Below, piece after piece: positions 54,238 through 61,163 of a DNA stretch of 64,000 bases. Origin of the DNA: Bhargavaea sp. CC-171006 (GTDB lineage: Bacteria; Bacillota; Bacilli; Bacillales_A; Planococcaceae). The stretch's first letter is position 1; every line of letters begins with the position of its first letter. Below the pieces are notes generated by a model. The model was not told where the DNA came from, did no database searches, and saw nothing but the letters and a program-made list of their open reading frames with translations. The position numbers were made by a program, and so were the translations under genes. The stretch lies in NCBI RefSeq assembly GCF_009761675.1, contig NZ_QUZH01000026.1, positions 1-64,000 on the forward strand, given 5' to 3'.

Positions 54238-54783
54238 ATGATGCGCACTGTCGATCAGGCATATCGTGCCTTTCATTATGTGAAATATGCAGGGCTATTG
54301 CTGAGCGGAACGACGATATTCGTCATGATGGCCTTTATCGTCATTGATGTGGCGACCAGAAACCTGATGGGCTCCAGTGTATTCGGAAGCTATGAAATCA
54401 CCCAGTATTTTCTGATGCCGCTGGCGTTCTTTCCGGCACTTGCCTATGCGTACGGTTCAGGAATCATGCCGAAGCTCGAGATGCTTACGAACCGCCTCAA
54501 ACCGGTATTGCGGCGGAATATCGCCATTCTCATGATGGGCATTGAGCTTGTTCTTTTCAGCTTGCTGACTTTTTACGGTTGGCAATATGCTCTTTCCGGT
54601 ACACGGGAGCAACTGGGCTTCAGCATGAAGGGCGGGATTGTGCCCTATTATCCGATCCTGTACTTCATCCCGCTCGGATTCCTGCTGCTGTCCGTTGAGA
54701 TTTTGTTTTTGATCATCAAGAGCTTCGGCCAAAAAGAGCCGGCCTTGGAGACGAAATTGGAGACAGCAGAGGTTGATGCCTGA
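54238..54783 (+). CDS. TRAP transporter small permease, DctQ-type
   Basis: A 181-residue, four-helix membrane protein from ATG 54238 (or 54241) behind AGGGGGGAG; the longer frame upstream lies within dctM. Features are VIDVATRNLMGSSVFGSYEITQY (split over helices 1-2) and LAYAYGSGIMPKLEMLT, in the usual place of the conserved charged loop. It stabilises the large subunit and docks the binding protein. It is followed by the thiolase gene after 46 bp. Confidence 0.85.
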   Translation: MMRTVDQAYRAFHYVKYAGLLLSGTTIFVMMAFIVIDVATRNLMGSSVFGSYEITQYFLMPLAFFPALAYAYGSGIMPKLEMLTNRLKPVLRRNIAILMMGIELVLFSLLTFYGWQYALSGTREQLGFSMKGGIVPYYPILYFIPLGFLLLSVEILFLIIKSFGQKEPALETKLETAEVDA

Positions 54784-54829
54784 GACCGGGAATACAATTG
54801 AATTGCAATCAGGAAGCGAGGAGTCTTTA

Positions 54830-56011
54830 ATGAAGAACGTTTATATCCTGGATGGTGCACGAACACCCTTCGGCTCATTCGGAGGCAGTCTGAAAGACAT
54901 GGAAGTATCAGACCTGGGAGCGGTTGCGGCAACTGCCGCGATAGAACGAACGGGAATCCCGGCGGCTGAACTCGAACAGGCTTTCTTCGGGAACGTCATC
55001 CACTCGAGTGAGAATGCCCCGTATCTGGCGCGACATGTGGCTTTGAAATCAGGCGTTCCTGAAGAGTCACCGGCACTGACGGTGAACCGGCTTTGCGGTT
55101 CGGGGCTTCAGGCGGCCATCAGTGCCTCCCAGGCCATCCTGCTGGATGAAGCGAGCGGCGTGATTGCCGGTGGCGCGGAGAACATGTCGATGACGCCCCA
55201 TGTTGTTAGGGACCTCCGGTTTAAAATGATCAAGATGGGTGTTCCGCACTTTGAGGACGTGTTGAGTAGTACGCTGTCTGACCCATACATCGGTCTTGGC
55301 ATGGGCATTACAGCCGAAAACCTGGCGGATAAATACGAGATCAGCCGCGGGGAACAGGAAGAGTTTGCGCTGATGAGCCAGCAGCGGGCAGCTGAAGCCC
55401 GGAGTAAAGGACGCTTCAAAAAAGAAATCATTGCGGTTTCGGGCAAGAATGGCGAAGTATCGCTGTCTGAAGATGAATATATCAAACAAGACGCCAATCT
55501 GGAGAAGATGAAAAAACTCCGGCCTGCATTTAAAAAGGATGGCAGTGTAACAGCAGCCACATCCAGCGGCATCAATGATGGAGCGGCAGCGCTCGTCATG
55601 GGCGATGATGTCCTTGTAGAACGGCATGGAAAGAAACCACTTGCAAAAGTCGTCTCTTGGGGAATCAGCGGAGTGGATCCCAAGATCATGGGGATCGGAC
55701 CCGTTCCCGCAACCAGGCAGGCACTGAAGCGCGCGGGGCTGGAGATGTCGGATATCGATCTCATTGAAGTGAATGAAGCCTTCGCCGTTCAGGTGCTGGC
55801 CGTTCAAAGGGAACTCGGATTCCAAATGGATCGGCTGAATGTCAATGGCGGGGCCATTGCGCTCGGGCATCCGGTAGGTGCAAGTGGTGCCAGGCTGTTG
55901 CTCACTCTTGCATACGAACTGAGAGAACAAGGAAAGCGCTACGGGGTGGCCAGCCTTTGCTGTGGCGGCGGTCAAGGGGTCTCCATGATCATTGAGAACC
56001 TTGAGGTTTGA
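54830..56011 (+). CDS. Thiolase, acetyl-CoA acetyltransferase family
   Basis: A 393-residue thiolase from ATG 54830, 7 nt after GAGGAG; the frame extends upstream but without a site. The catalytic Cys is in VNRLCGSGLQAAI near residue 90, GGAIALGHPVGASGARL near 350 carries the His, and CCGGGQGVSMI the second Cys. It ends the beta-oxidation cycle by releasing acetyl-CoA. Last gene of the sigma-54 operon, with a terminator at 56069. Confidence 0.93.
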   Translation: MKNVYILDGARTPFGSFGGSLKDMEVSDLGAVAATAAIERTGIPAAELEQAFFGNVIHSSENAPYLARHVALKSGVPEESPALTVNRLCGSGLQAAISASQAILLDEASGVIAGGAENMSMTPHVVRDLRFKMIKMGVPHFEDVLSSTLSDPYIGLGMGITAENLADKYEISRGEQEEFALMSQQRAAEARSKGRFKKEIIAVSGKNGEVSLSEDEYIKQDANLEKMKKLRPAFKKDGSVTAATSSGINDGAAALVMGDDVLVERHGKKPLAKVVSWGISGVDPKIMGIGPVPATRQALKRAGLEMSDIDLIEVNEAFAVQVLAVQRELGFQMDRLNVNGGAIALGHPVGASGARLLLTLAYELREQGKRYGVASLCCGGGQGVSMIIENLEV

Positions 56012-56068
56012 TAGGGAGTCCGGTGATTTAGGGGGGCTCCTATACTTAGAGTAGACATGTAGTAAACC

Positions 56069-56106
56069 AAGAGACTCGGCAAATTTTGCGCCCGAGTCTC
56101 TTTTAT
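56069..56106 (+). terminator. Terminator of the beta-oxidation operon
   Basis: Stem AAGAGACTCGG / CCGAGTCTCTT with a 12-nt loop, followed by TTATT. Confidence 0.85.
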
Positions 56107-56166
56107 TATGAGAACAAATAGCGGAAAATTAATACAACATCGATTTAGTTGAAAAGGGGGAGCGAC

Positions 56167-57060
56167 GTGAGACTCCAAAAGAAAATCGAGAAACTGCTTA
56201 ACGAAACCGACGCCACCTTCGGCATCTCCATCAAGCACCTCCAGTCCGGGGAAGAAGTCCGCATCCATGCGGATGAACCGTTTCAGATGGCGAGTGTATT
56301 CAAGGTGCCGATCCTGCTTGCGCTGTTCGAGCAGGTGCATGAAGGCCGGATTGACCTGACTACTAGGATTGCACTCACAGAGGAGGAACGTGTACCGGGC
56401 TCGGGCATTTTGCAAGAGCTCGACCCGGGGCTGCCGCTGACGATCAAGGACCTGGCCACCCTCATGACGATCGTCAGCGACAATATGGCGACCGACGTCC
56501 TTCTTGGAATGCTTGGGAAGAATGCAGTTCAGGATACGGTGAGGAAGCTTGGTGCGGAGAACATGATGATTGTTCATTCCTGCTGGGAGCTCTTGAGCCT
56601 GGCGGTGGGAATGGAGCCGGTTCCGTACAGCGAGGAATCTTGGAAGCAGCTGACGGAGCGGCTGGAGATGGATGTGGACGAAGAGCCGGGCGATGAGAAT
56701 CCGGTAATGAGGACAGACAGGGCGAACAATCTGTGCACTCCAGATGACATGACGGCGATCCTGTCGAAGTTGGCGGAGGGGGCGTTTATCAGCCCGGCGG
56801 TTTCCGATACTGTCCTCGACATTCTCTACCGTCAGCAGCTGAACGACCGCCTTCCTGCCAGGCTCCCTGCCGGAACGAAGGTCGCCCACAAAACCGGTAC
56901 GATCGCTTCCGCCGTGAATGATTCTGGCATCATCGACCTGCCTGGGGGTAAAGCCAGGCTCATCATTAGCATCTTCTCCTCCGGCAACCCGACGACCGAA
57001 AGCGGGGAAACGGTGATCGCCCGTATTGCCGAAACTGCCTATCAATATTTCACAGAGTAA
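56167..57060 (+). CDS. Serine hydrolase of class A beta-lactamase fold, cytoplasmic
   Basis: A 297-residue protein from GTG 56167, 7 nt after AAAGGGGG. The three active-site motifs are present: SxxK in MASVFKVP near residue 44, SDN in TIVSDNMATD near 105, and KTG in VAHKTGTI near 245. The omega-loop ExxLN motif that deacylates beta-lactams in class A enzymes is not found, and there is no signal peptide or lipobox. It is more likely an intracellular amidase or peptidase-like hydrolase than an antibiotic-resistance enzyme. It stands alone, between two terminators. Confidence 0.82.
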   Translation: MRLQKKIEKLLNETDATFGISIKHLQSGEEVRIHADEPFQMASVFKVPILLALFEQVHEGRIDLTTRIALTEEERVPGSGILQELDPGLPLTIKDLATLMTIVSDNMATDVLLGMLGKNAVQDTVRKLGAENMMIVHSCWELLSLAVGMEPVPYSEESWKQLTERLEMDVDEEPGDENPVMRTDRANNLCTPDDMTAILSKLAEGAFISPAVSDTVLDILYRQQLNDRLPARLPAGTKVAHKTGTIASAVNDSGIIDLPGGKARLIISIFSSGNPTTESGETVIARIAETAYQYFTE

Positions 57061-57105
57061 AAGGAGATTCGTTTTCATTAGATTTGAGTTTCTATCATAA
57101 CTTAG

Positions 57106-57135
57106 AGAAGCAGCTGTTTAGCTGGTTCTTTTTTT
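57106..57135 (+). terminator. Terminator after the serine hydrolase
   Basis: AGAAGCAGCT / AGCTGGTTCT, one mismatch, followed by a run of seven T. Confidence 0.75.
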
Positions 57136-57174
57136 AATGGTAGAAGAAAGTAATAGAGCGAAGGGGGCAGGGGG

Positions 57175-57711
57175 ATGGTCGTCTGGAAAGAAGAGAATGT
57201 CCGGATCGAGTCTGGGCTTTGGTCGAATGATAAGCACGTGTTGGTGATGTTTGACCATACGGACACACACCGCTACCGGTTAAGCGTAACTTGGGAGACA
57301 GGTAAGCCCGAGTGCCTGTTCGTGATGCTGAATCCGAGTACGGCGGATGCGGGAAAGCCTGATGCGACGCTGAATCAGTGCATGAACATCGCCAGGCATC
57401 AGGGGAATGGGTCACTTGAGGTTGTGAACCTTTATTCGCTCAGGACGAAAAGCCCTAAAGTTCTCTTTGAATCAGATGAACGCCATCATTCCCCGAATGA
57501 CAGCCACCTGGCGGATGCGATCAGAAACGCCCGGCAAGTCATCGTGGCATGGGGGCAGCATGGCGGAAATGAAGGCCGTGATCGGGTGGTCTTGGACATA
57601 ATCCTTGAAGCCGGAAAAATACCATACTGCCTGGGGAAAACGATAGGCGGAATGCCTCTGCATCCGCTCTTCCTGCGATCCGATACGCCGCTCGTTGAAT
57701 ATACAAGCTGA
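57175..57711 (+). CDS. DUF1643 family protein
   Basis: A 178-residue soluble protein. LFVMLNPSTADAGKPDATLNQC, broken here for length as MLNPSTAD and DATLNQC, is the DUF1643 signature. EVVNLYSLRTKSP, VIVAWGQHGG and a C-terminal GMPLHPLFLRSDTPL also fit. These conserved proteins occur in many bacteria and phages; no biochemical role is established. AGGGGG lies 1-6 nt before the ATG with a further GGGGG upstream. The next short gene follows after 6 bp. Confidence 0.8.
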   Translation: MVVWKEENVRIESGLWSNDKHVLVMFDHTDTHRYRLSVTWETGKPECLFVMLNPSTADAGKPDATLNQCMNIARHQGNGSLEVVNLYSLRTKSPKVLFESDERHHSPNDSHLADAIRNARQVIVAWGQHGGNEGRDRVVLDIILEAGKIPYCLGKTIGGMPLHPLFLRSDTPLVEYTS

Positions 57712-57717
57712 CCGGCC

Positions 57718-58113
57718 ATGAGACGAAATCCGATTCTCCGTATCCTGATGAAAATCGGACGGATCACCGAGCAGGTTTCCCGGAAGAAGAATGATCAACC
57801 ATACAACCGCGGGGAAATGGGCGAGTGGGTGAACCAGGGAGATGACTGGGAAGAGGACTGGGTCTGGATCGACAGCGATAAGGCCAAGTCGCTTTACCGA
57901 ATCTGTTACCTCAACATTTATAAACGGGGTGGCGGCCATGACTGTATCGTTGCATGGGAGTTAGATCCGGATGCCGATCACGTCCAGGAAACGGCCTATC
58001 GGCACATCGATCAGGCTGTCTTCATCTGGTCCAGGTATTACAGGCACAAAGGGAAAATCACCCTCACCCGGGAAGTGGAGGATGAGGAGTGGGAGGGAGA
58101 TGCGTGGTTGTGA
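57718..58113 (+). CDS. Unrecognised 131-residue protein
   Basis: A soluble protein with a basic N-terminus (MRRNPILRILMKIGRI) and an acidic, Trp-rich remainder (GEWVNQGDDWEEDWVWIDSD and a C-terminal EVEDEEWEGDAWL). The middle, KSLYRICYLNIYKRGGGHDC, looks like beta strands. No domain is recognised and it has no strong ribosome binding site of its own, so it is probably translationally coupled to the DUF1643 gene 6 bp upstream. Confidence 0.6.
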   Translation: MRRNPILRILMKIGRITEQVSRKKNDQPYNRGEMGEWVNQGDDWEEDWVWIDSDKAKSLYRICYLNIYKRGGGHDCIVAWELDPDADHVQETAYRHIDQAVFIWSRYYRHKGKITLTREVEDEEWEGDAWL

Positions 58114-58133
58114 GAGGGACATCCAAACAAAAA

Positions 58134-58208
58134 GCGCAGACAAAGCGAATGCCTTCGCCTTGTCTGCAGCCTGGTGCGCATCTCTCATGAGGTGCGCTTA
58201 TTTTTTAT
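58134..58208. terminator. Two adjacent hairpins between convergent genes
   Basis: GCAGACAAAGCGAA...TTCGCCTTGTCTGC, then GCGCATCTC...GAGGTGCGC followed by TTATTTTTTATTT. The pair serves the rightward DUF1643 pair and, on the other strand, the leftward amidohydrolase. Confidence 0.75.
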
Positions 58209-59444
58209 TTATTGACCCTTTACCAATTCTCCGTCTTTCAGGACAGTCAGAATGTTGGTAGGGTCTGAGAGGGAGTAGATGTCTTCCAGCGGATTGCCTT
58301 TCACGATGACCACATCCGCCAGCTTGCCTTGTTCCAGCGTTCCCACCTTGTCTGCCCAGCCCATGCATTCCGCAGCAGACTTGGTGGAGGCGACGATGGA
58401 GTCCATCGGCGTCATGCCGCAGTCGACCATCAGGCCAAGCTCGCGGAGGTTGGTGCCATGAGTGAATACGCCGGCATCAGTGCCCATCGCGATGTTCACG
58501 CCGGCCTGGTAGGCCTTTGCAAAGCTTGCTTTATGGTGTTCGATGACTTCGGCGGATTGCTCCACGGCCGATTGGGGCATGCCGACTTCTTCCGCGGTTT
58601 CCAGCACGGCGACCGGGGCAAGCAAGGTCGGCACGAGATAGGTCCCGTTTTCTTTCATCAGTTCGATGGCTTCGTCGTCCAGATAGATGCCGTGTTCAAT
58701 GGAGTGGACGCCCGCTCGGACCGCGTTCTTGATGCCTTCCGCGCCCTGGGCGTGGGCCATCACCTTGATGCCTTTGCGGAACCGGGCTTCTTCCACGATC
58801 GCCGAAAGTTCCTCGAATGAGTATTGGGTGAACTCAGGGTGGTCGGTCGGGCTGAGGACGCCGCCGGTGGCGTGAACTTTGATGACTTCCGCTCCGGCAC
58901 GCAGCATCTCACGTGTTTTCTTCCGCACTTCATCAACGCCGTCCGCAATCCCGTTCGGCATGCCGCGGTAGCCGGAAGGGGAGATGTCAAACACATCTCC
59001 GTTCACTTGCATGCCGTCGCCATGTCCCCCGGTGATGGTGAGGGCATTGATGCTAAGCTGGATGCGCGGTCCCTGGATCAGCCCGTCTTCAATGGCGCGT
59101 TTGACGCCGAGGTCGGTTCCGAGTGCGTCCCGCACAGAAGTCACGCCCGCGTCGAGTGTCGCCTTCATGTACGCCATCGCCTGATAATACATATAGCTGA
59201 AAGGCGTCGACAGCCGCTGCTGGAGCGGCGTGTATTCAAACATCATATGGACATGCGTGTCGATGAATCCCGGAAGGACGGTGTTGCCTCCCGCATCGAT
59301 CACTGTCTCTTCACCGGTTTTCGTGTAGCCCGAAGCGTCTCCGATGTAGTCGATCTTGTTGTTTTTCACGACGACGATGCCCTGGAGCGGATCGCTTCCG
59401 GTGCCGTCGATGATTTGCCCGTTTTCGATGATGGTCGTAGTCAT
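58209..59444 (-). CDS. Metal-dependent amidohydrolase, paralog of 40706
   Basis: A 411-residue amidohydrolase from ATG 59444, 6 nt after GGAGGAA. Metal ligands: HVH in DTHVHMMFEY near residue 68, the lysine in GAEVIKVHATGG near 190, His in MAHAQG near 230 and SIEHGIYL near 250, and Asp in GTDAGVFTHG near 325. It shares gene-family motifs (TITGGHGDG, IEHGIYLDDEAIELM) with the other amidohydrolase of the window. It probably cleaves a dipeptide-like or N-acyl amino acid bond. Cotranscribed with an upstream permease gene, 15 bp away. Confidence 0.87.
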   Translation of the reverse strand: MTTTIIENGQIIDGTGSDPLQGIVVVKNNKIDYIGDASGYTKTGEETVIDAGGNTVLPGFIDTHVHMMFEYTPLQQRLSTPFSYMYYQAMAYMKATLDAGVTSVRDALGTDLGVKRAIEDGLIQGPRIQLSINALTITGGHGDGMQVNGDVFDISPSGYRGMPNGIADGVDEVRKKTREMLRAGAEVIKVHATGGVLSPTDHPEFTQYSFEELSAIVEEARFRKGIKVMAHAQGAEGIKNAVRAGVHSIEHGIYLDDEAIELMKENGTYLVPTLLAPVAVLETAEEVGMPQSAVEQSAEVIEHHKASFAKAYQAGVNIAMGTDAGVFTHGTNLRELGLMVDCGMTPMDSIVASTKSAAECMGWADKVGTLEQGKLADVVIVKGNPLEDIYSLSDPTNILTVLKDGELVKGQ

Positions 59445-59459
59445 TAAGGATTCCTCCAA

Positions 59460-60632
59460 TTATAAGAATGAAACGAGTATACCTGCGATGAAGACCGAGG
59501 CGACGGTGACCGTCGTAAATCCGCCGATCAGCATCGGGGTCAGCAATTCGTTGAAAATGAGTTTTTCCTCATCTTTTGTCCGGGCCGTGCTCCGTGCGAC
59601 TTCTTCACACAGCAGGTAATCGCCCGGGAAGCCGAAAAGTGCCGTAAGTGCAACCGGCATCCCTTTTAGTGGATCCCATTTGACGAGTTTCGCGCCTACA
59701 TATCCGCCGAGCGCGATTCCGGCCGTTCCGAGGATGATGATCGCGGCAACTGCCGGAAGCTGCGTCATGACATCCTGAGGGGAGACACCTGCCATGGAAC
59801 CAATGACGACGAACATGATGCCGACCAATGTCAGTGTGAACGAGTTCGCCTTCACGAGGGACTCCTGCTCGAGGAAGCCGATCTTTGCGCCGATGATACC
59901 GAACACGAGGCACCAGATGCTGTAGTTGATTGGTGTAACAGAGCCGAGGACGACGCCGAGTGCACCGGCAACAAAGACGAGGAACAGCCGGATCGTCATG
60001 CTGGAGCGCACAGGACCGAGTTTCTTGGTTTCCGCCAGTTCTTCGGCAAGTTCGGAATTCATCGGTGTGAAGGTGCCCGCGTCGATCTTGCCGATCAGCC
60101 GCTTGGCATAGGCACGCATAAAGTTAAGGGCGAGCGGCATGCCGAGAAGTCCCTGGAACGCGACGATCAGTGCCGGGATCAGGGCAACCGTTCCGAGATC
60201 CAGTTCCTGCAGTTTTTCAGTCGTGATGATCATTGCGACCACGCCGCCGCTGATCGGACCCATGCCCGCGACAGCCGTCTCGAAATTAAAGACAAACGGA
60301 ATGATCGCGAAAATCAGGATGGCCGCCACGACAACGCCGGACAGCGCGATGATGACTGCACGGTACTGCTCACGTAGGACCTTCATCGGGATCAGTGTTC
60401 CCATATGGACGATGGCCGGCCCGATCAGGATGGCGCCGAGCGCTGCGAACTGGGAGCTTTCCAGGATATTATCCGGGAAGATGCCCGTCCAGGTCAGGAG
60501 CATGAAGCCGACCATGGCGGTCAGCAACATCGGCACACGGGCGCGTGACACGATTGAGAGCCATTCGCCGAACGCGATCAGTGCAAAAACGAGCACAGTG
60601 GCAACAAGTGGAGAATGTATGATATCTGACAT
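59460..60632 (-). CDS. Uncharacterised multi-spanning permease
   Basis: A 390-residue membrane protein with about ten to eleven hydrophobic segments, from ATG 60632, 6 nt after GGAAGG. Two similar halves may exist: glycine-rich GAILIGPAIVHMGTLIPMKVL in the first and AAIIILGTAGIALGGYVGAKLV in the second, each followed by a loop with conserved-looking Gly/Pro/Ser (MGPISGGVVAMI and FGFPGDYLLCEE). The pattern recalls ion-coupled carboxylate carriers of inverted-repeat fold, but I do not recognise the family. Being first in an operon with the amidohydrolase, it probably imports that enzyme's substrate. Confidence 0.7.
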   Translation of the reverse strand: MSDIIHSPLVATVLVFALIAFGEWLSIVSRARVPMLLTAMVGFMLLTWTGIFPDNILESSQFAALGAILIGPAIVHMGTLIPMKVLREQYRAVIIALSGVVVAAILIFAIIPFVFNFETAVAGMGPISGGVVAMIITTEKLQELDLGTVALIPALIVAFQGLLGMPLALNFMRAYAKRLIGKIDAGTFTPMNSELAEELAETKKLGPVRSSMTIRLFLVFVAGALGVVLGSVTPINYSIWCLVFGIIGAKIGFLEQESLVKANSFTLTLVGIMFVVIGSMAGVSPQDVMTQLPAVAAIIILGTAGIALGGYVGAKLVKWDPLKGMPVALTALFGFPGDYLLCEEVARSTARTKDEEKLIFNELLTPMLIGGFTTVTVASVFIAGILVSFL

Positions 60633-60693
60633 AAAAAGCCTTCCTTCCAAGCTGATTCATTGCGCCAACCGAGTTAGCTAAAGCAATGAACTG

Positions 60694-60723
60694 ATTCTAC
60701 AGAAAATAAGGAAGAATAGTCAA
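60694..60723 (-). promoter_or_regulatory. Promoter of the permease-amidohydrolase operon
   Basis: Minus strand TTGACT (60723-60718), 18-nt spacer, TAGAAT (60699-60694), about 60 bp before the permease ATG. Confidence 0.55.
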
Positions 60724-60856
60724 TGGAATTTTTAGAAATATATCGGATTTTGTATATTAATTTTTAATGAGTGAAGTGAAAAGTCTTGCTGTTCAAGGGG
60801 TTAGAGGGTAAGCAAGAGTTTGAAAGTAAAACAATATTTATTCTCAAGGGGATTAA

Positions 60857-60870
60857 TGGAGGCGCTTTCA
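60857..60870. promoter_or_regulatory. Cre-like box
   Basis: TGGAGGCGCTTTCA fits the cre consensus in most positions. It lies upstream of the leftward permease promoter, so its target is unclear. Confidence 0.4.
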
Positions 60871-60915
60871 ATGATTTTTTGTGACAATAGCTTCCAATTA
60901 TAGAGACAGAAGAAA

Positions 60916-60941
60916 CGGCACCGGAAATCCATCCGGTGCCG
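60916..60941 (-). terminator. Terminator of patA
   Basis: Perfect 10-bp stem CGGCACCGGA / TCCGGTGCCG, 6-nt loop. On the minus strand it is followed by TTTCTTCTG. Confidence 0.75.
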
Positions 60942-60957
60942 CTTACTGATTTAAATA

Positions 60958-61020
60958 GAGAGATTGATTTCGTCACTCGTCCATTCAATCTCGTCATTCA
61001 ACAGAAAAGTTTCGTCATTC
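60958..61020 (-). repeat. Three inverted 21-bp repeat units
   Basis: On the minus strand units start at 61020, 60999 and 60978: GAATGACGAAACT..., GAATGACGAGATT... and GAGTGACGAAATC..., each exactly 21 bp. They face the direct array beginning at 61038. Confidence 0.8.
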
Positions 61021-61037
61021 GTTTCCTGGGAGAGGGT

Positions 61038-61163
61038 GAATGACGAAACTACGGTCACGAATGACGAAACTACGGTCACGAATGACGAAACTACGGTCAC
61101 GAATGACGAAACTACGGTCACGAATGACGAAATTACATCCCGGAATGATGTAATCGGGACAAC
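61038..61163 (+). repeat. Direct 21-bp tandem array, six units
   Basis: Four identical units (GAATGACGAAACTACGGTCA plus C) at 61038, 61059, 61080 and 61101, then two diverged ones at 61122 and 61143. There are no spacers. The last units overlap the 3' end of patA, which begins at 61133. Confidence 0.92.

Larger units (their letters stand above)
60633..61132. other. Long intergenic region with hairpin and repeat arrays
   Basis: A minus-strand promoter (60694-60723), a cre-like box (60857), the patA terminator (60916) and two facing 21-bp repeat arrays (60958-61163) lie here. I see no gene between 60730 and 60850. Confidence 0.6.

Noticed and set aside
56167-57060. Antibiotic-resistance beta-lactamase
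   Set aside because: No export signal and no omega-loop glutamate motif; described as a serine hydrolase instead.
55067-57078. Minus-strand frames of about 300 and 370 codons opposite the thiolase and serine hydrolase
   Set aside because: Antisense to genes with intact catalytic motifs; no start signals and no family match.
61038-61163. Possible CRISPR array
   Set aside because: Units are only 21 bp and directly abut without spacers, and no cas genes are near; it is a plain tandem repeat.
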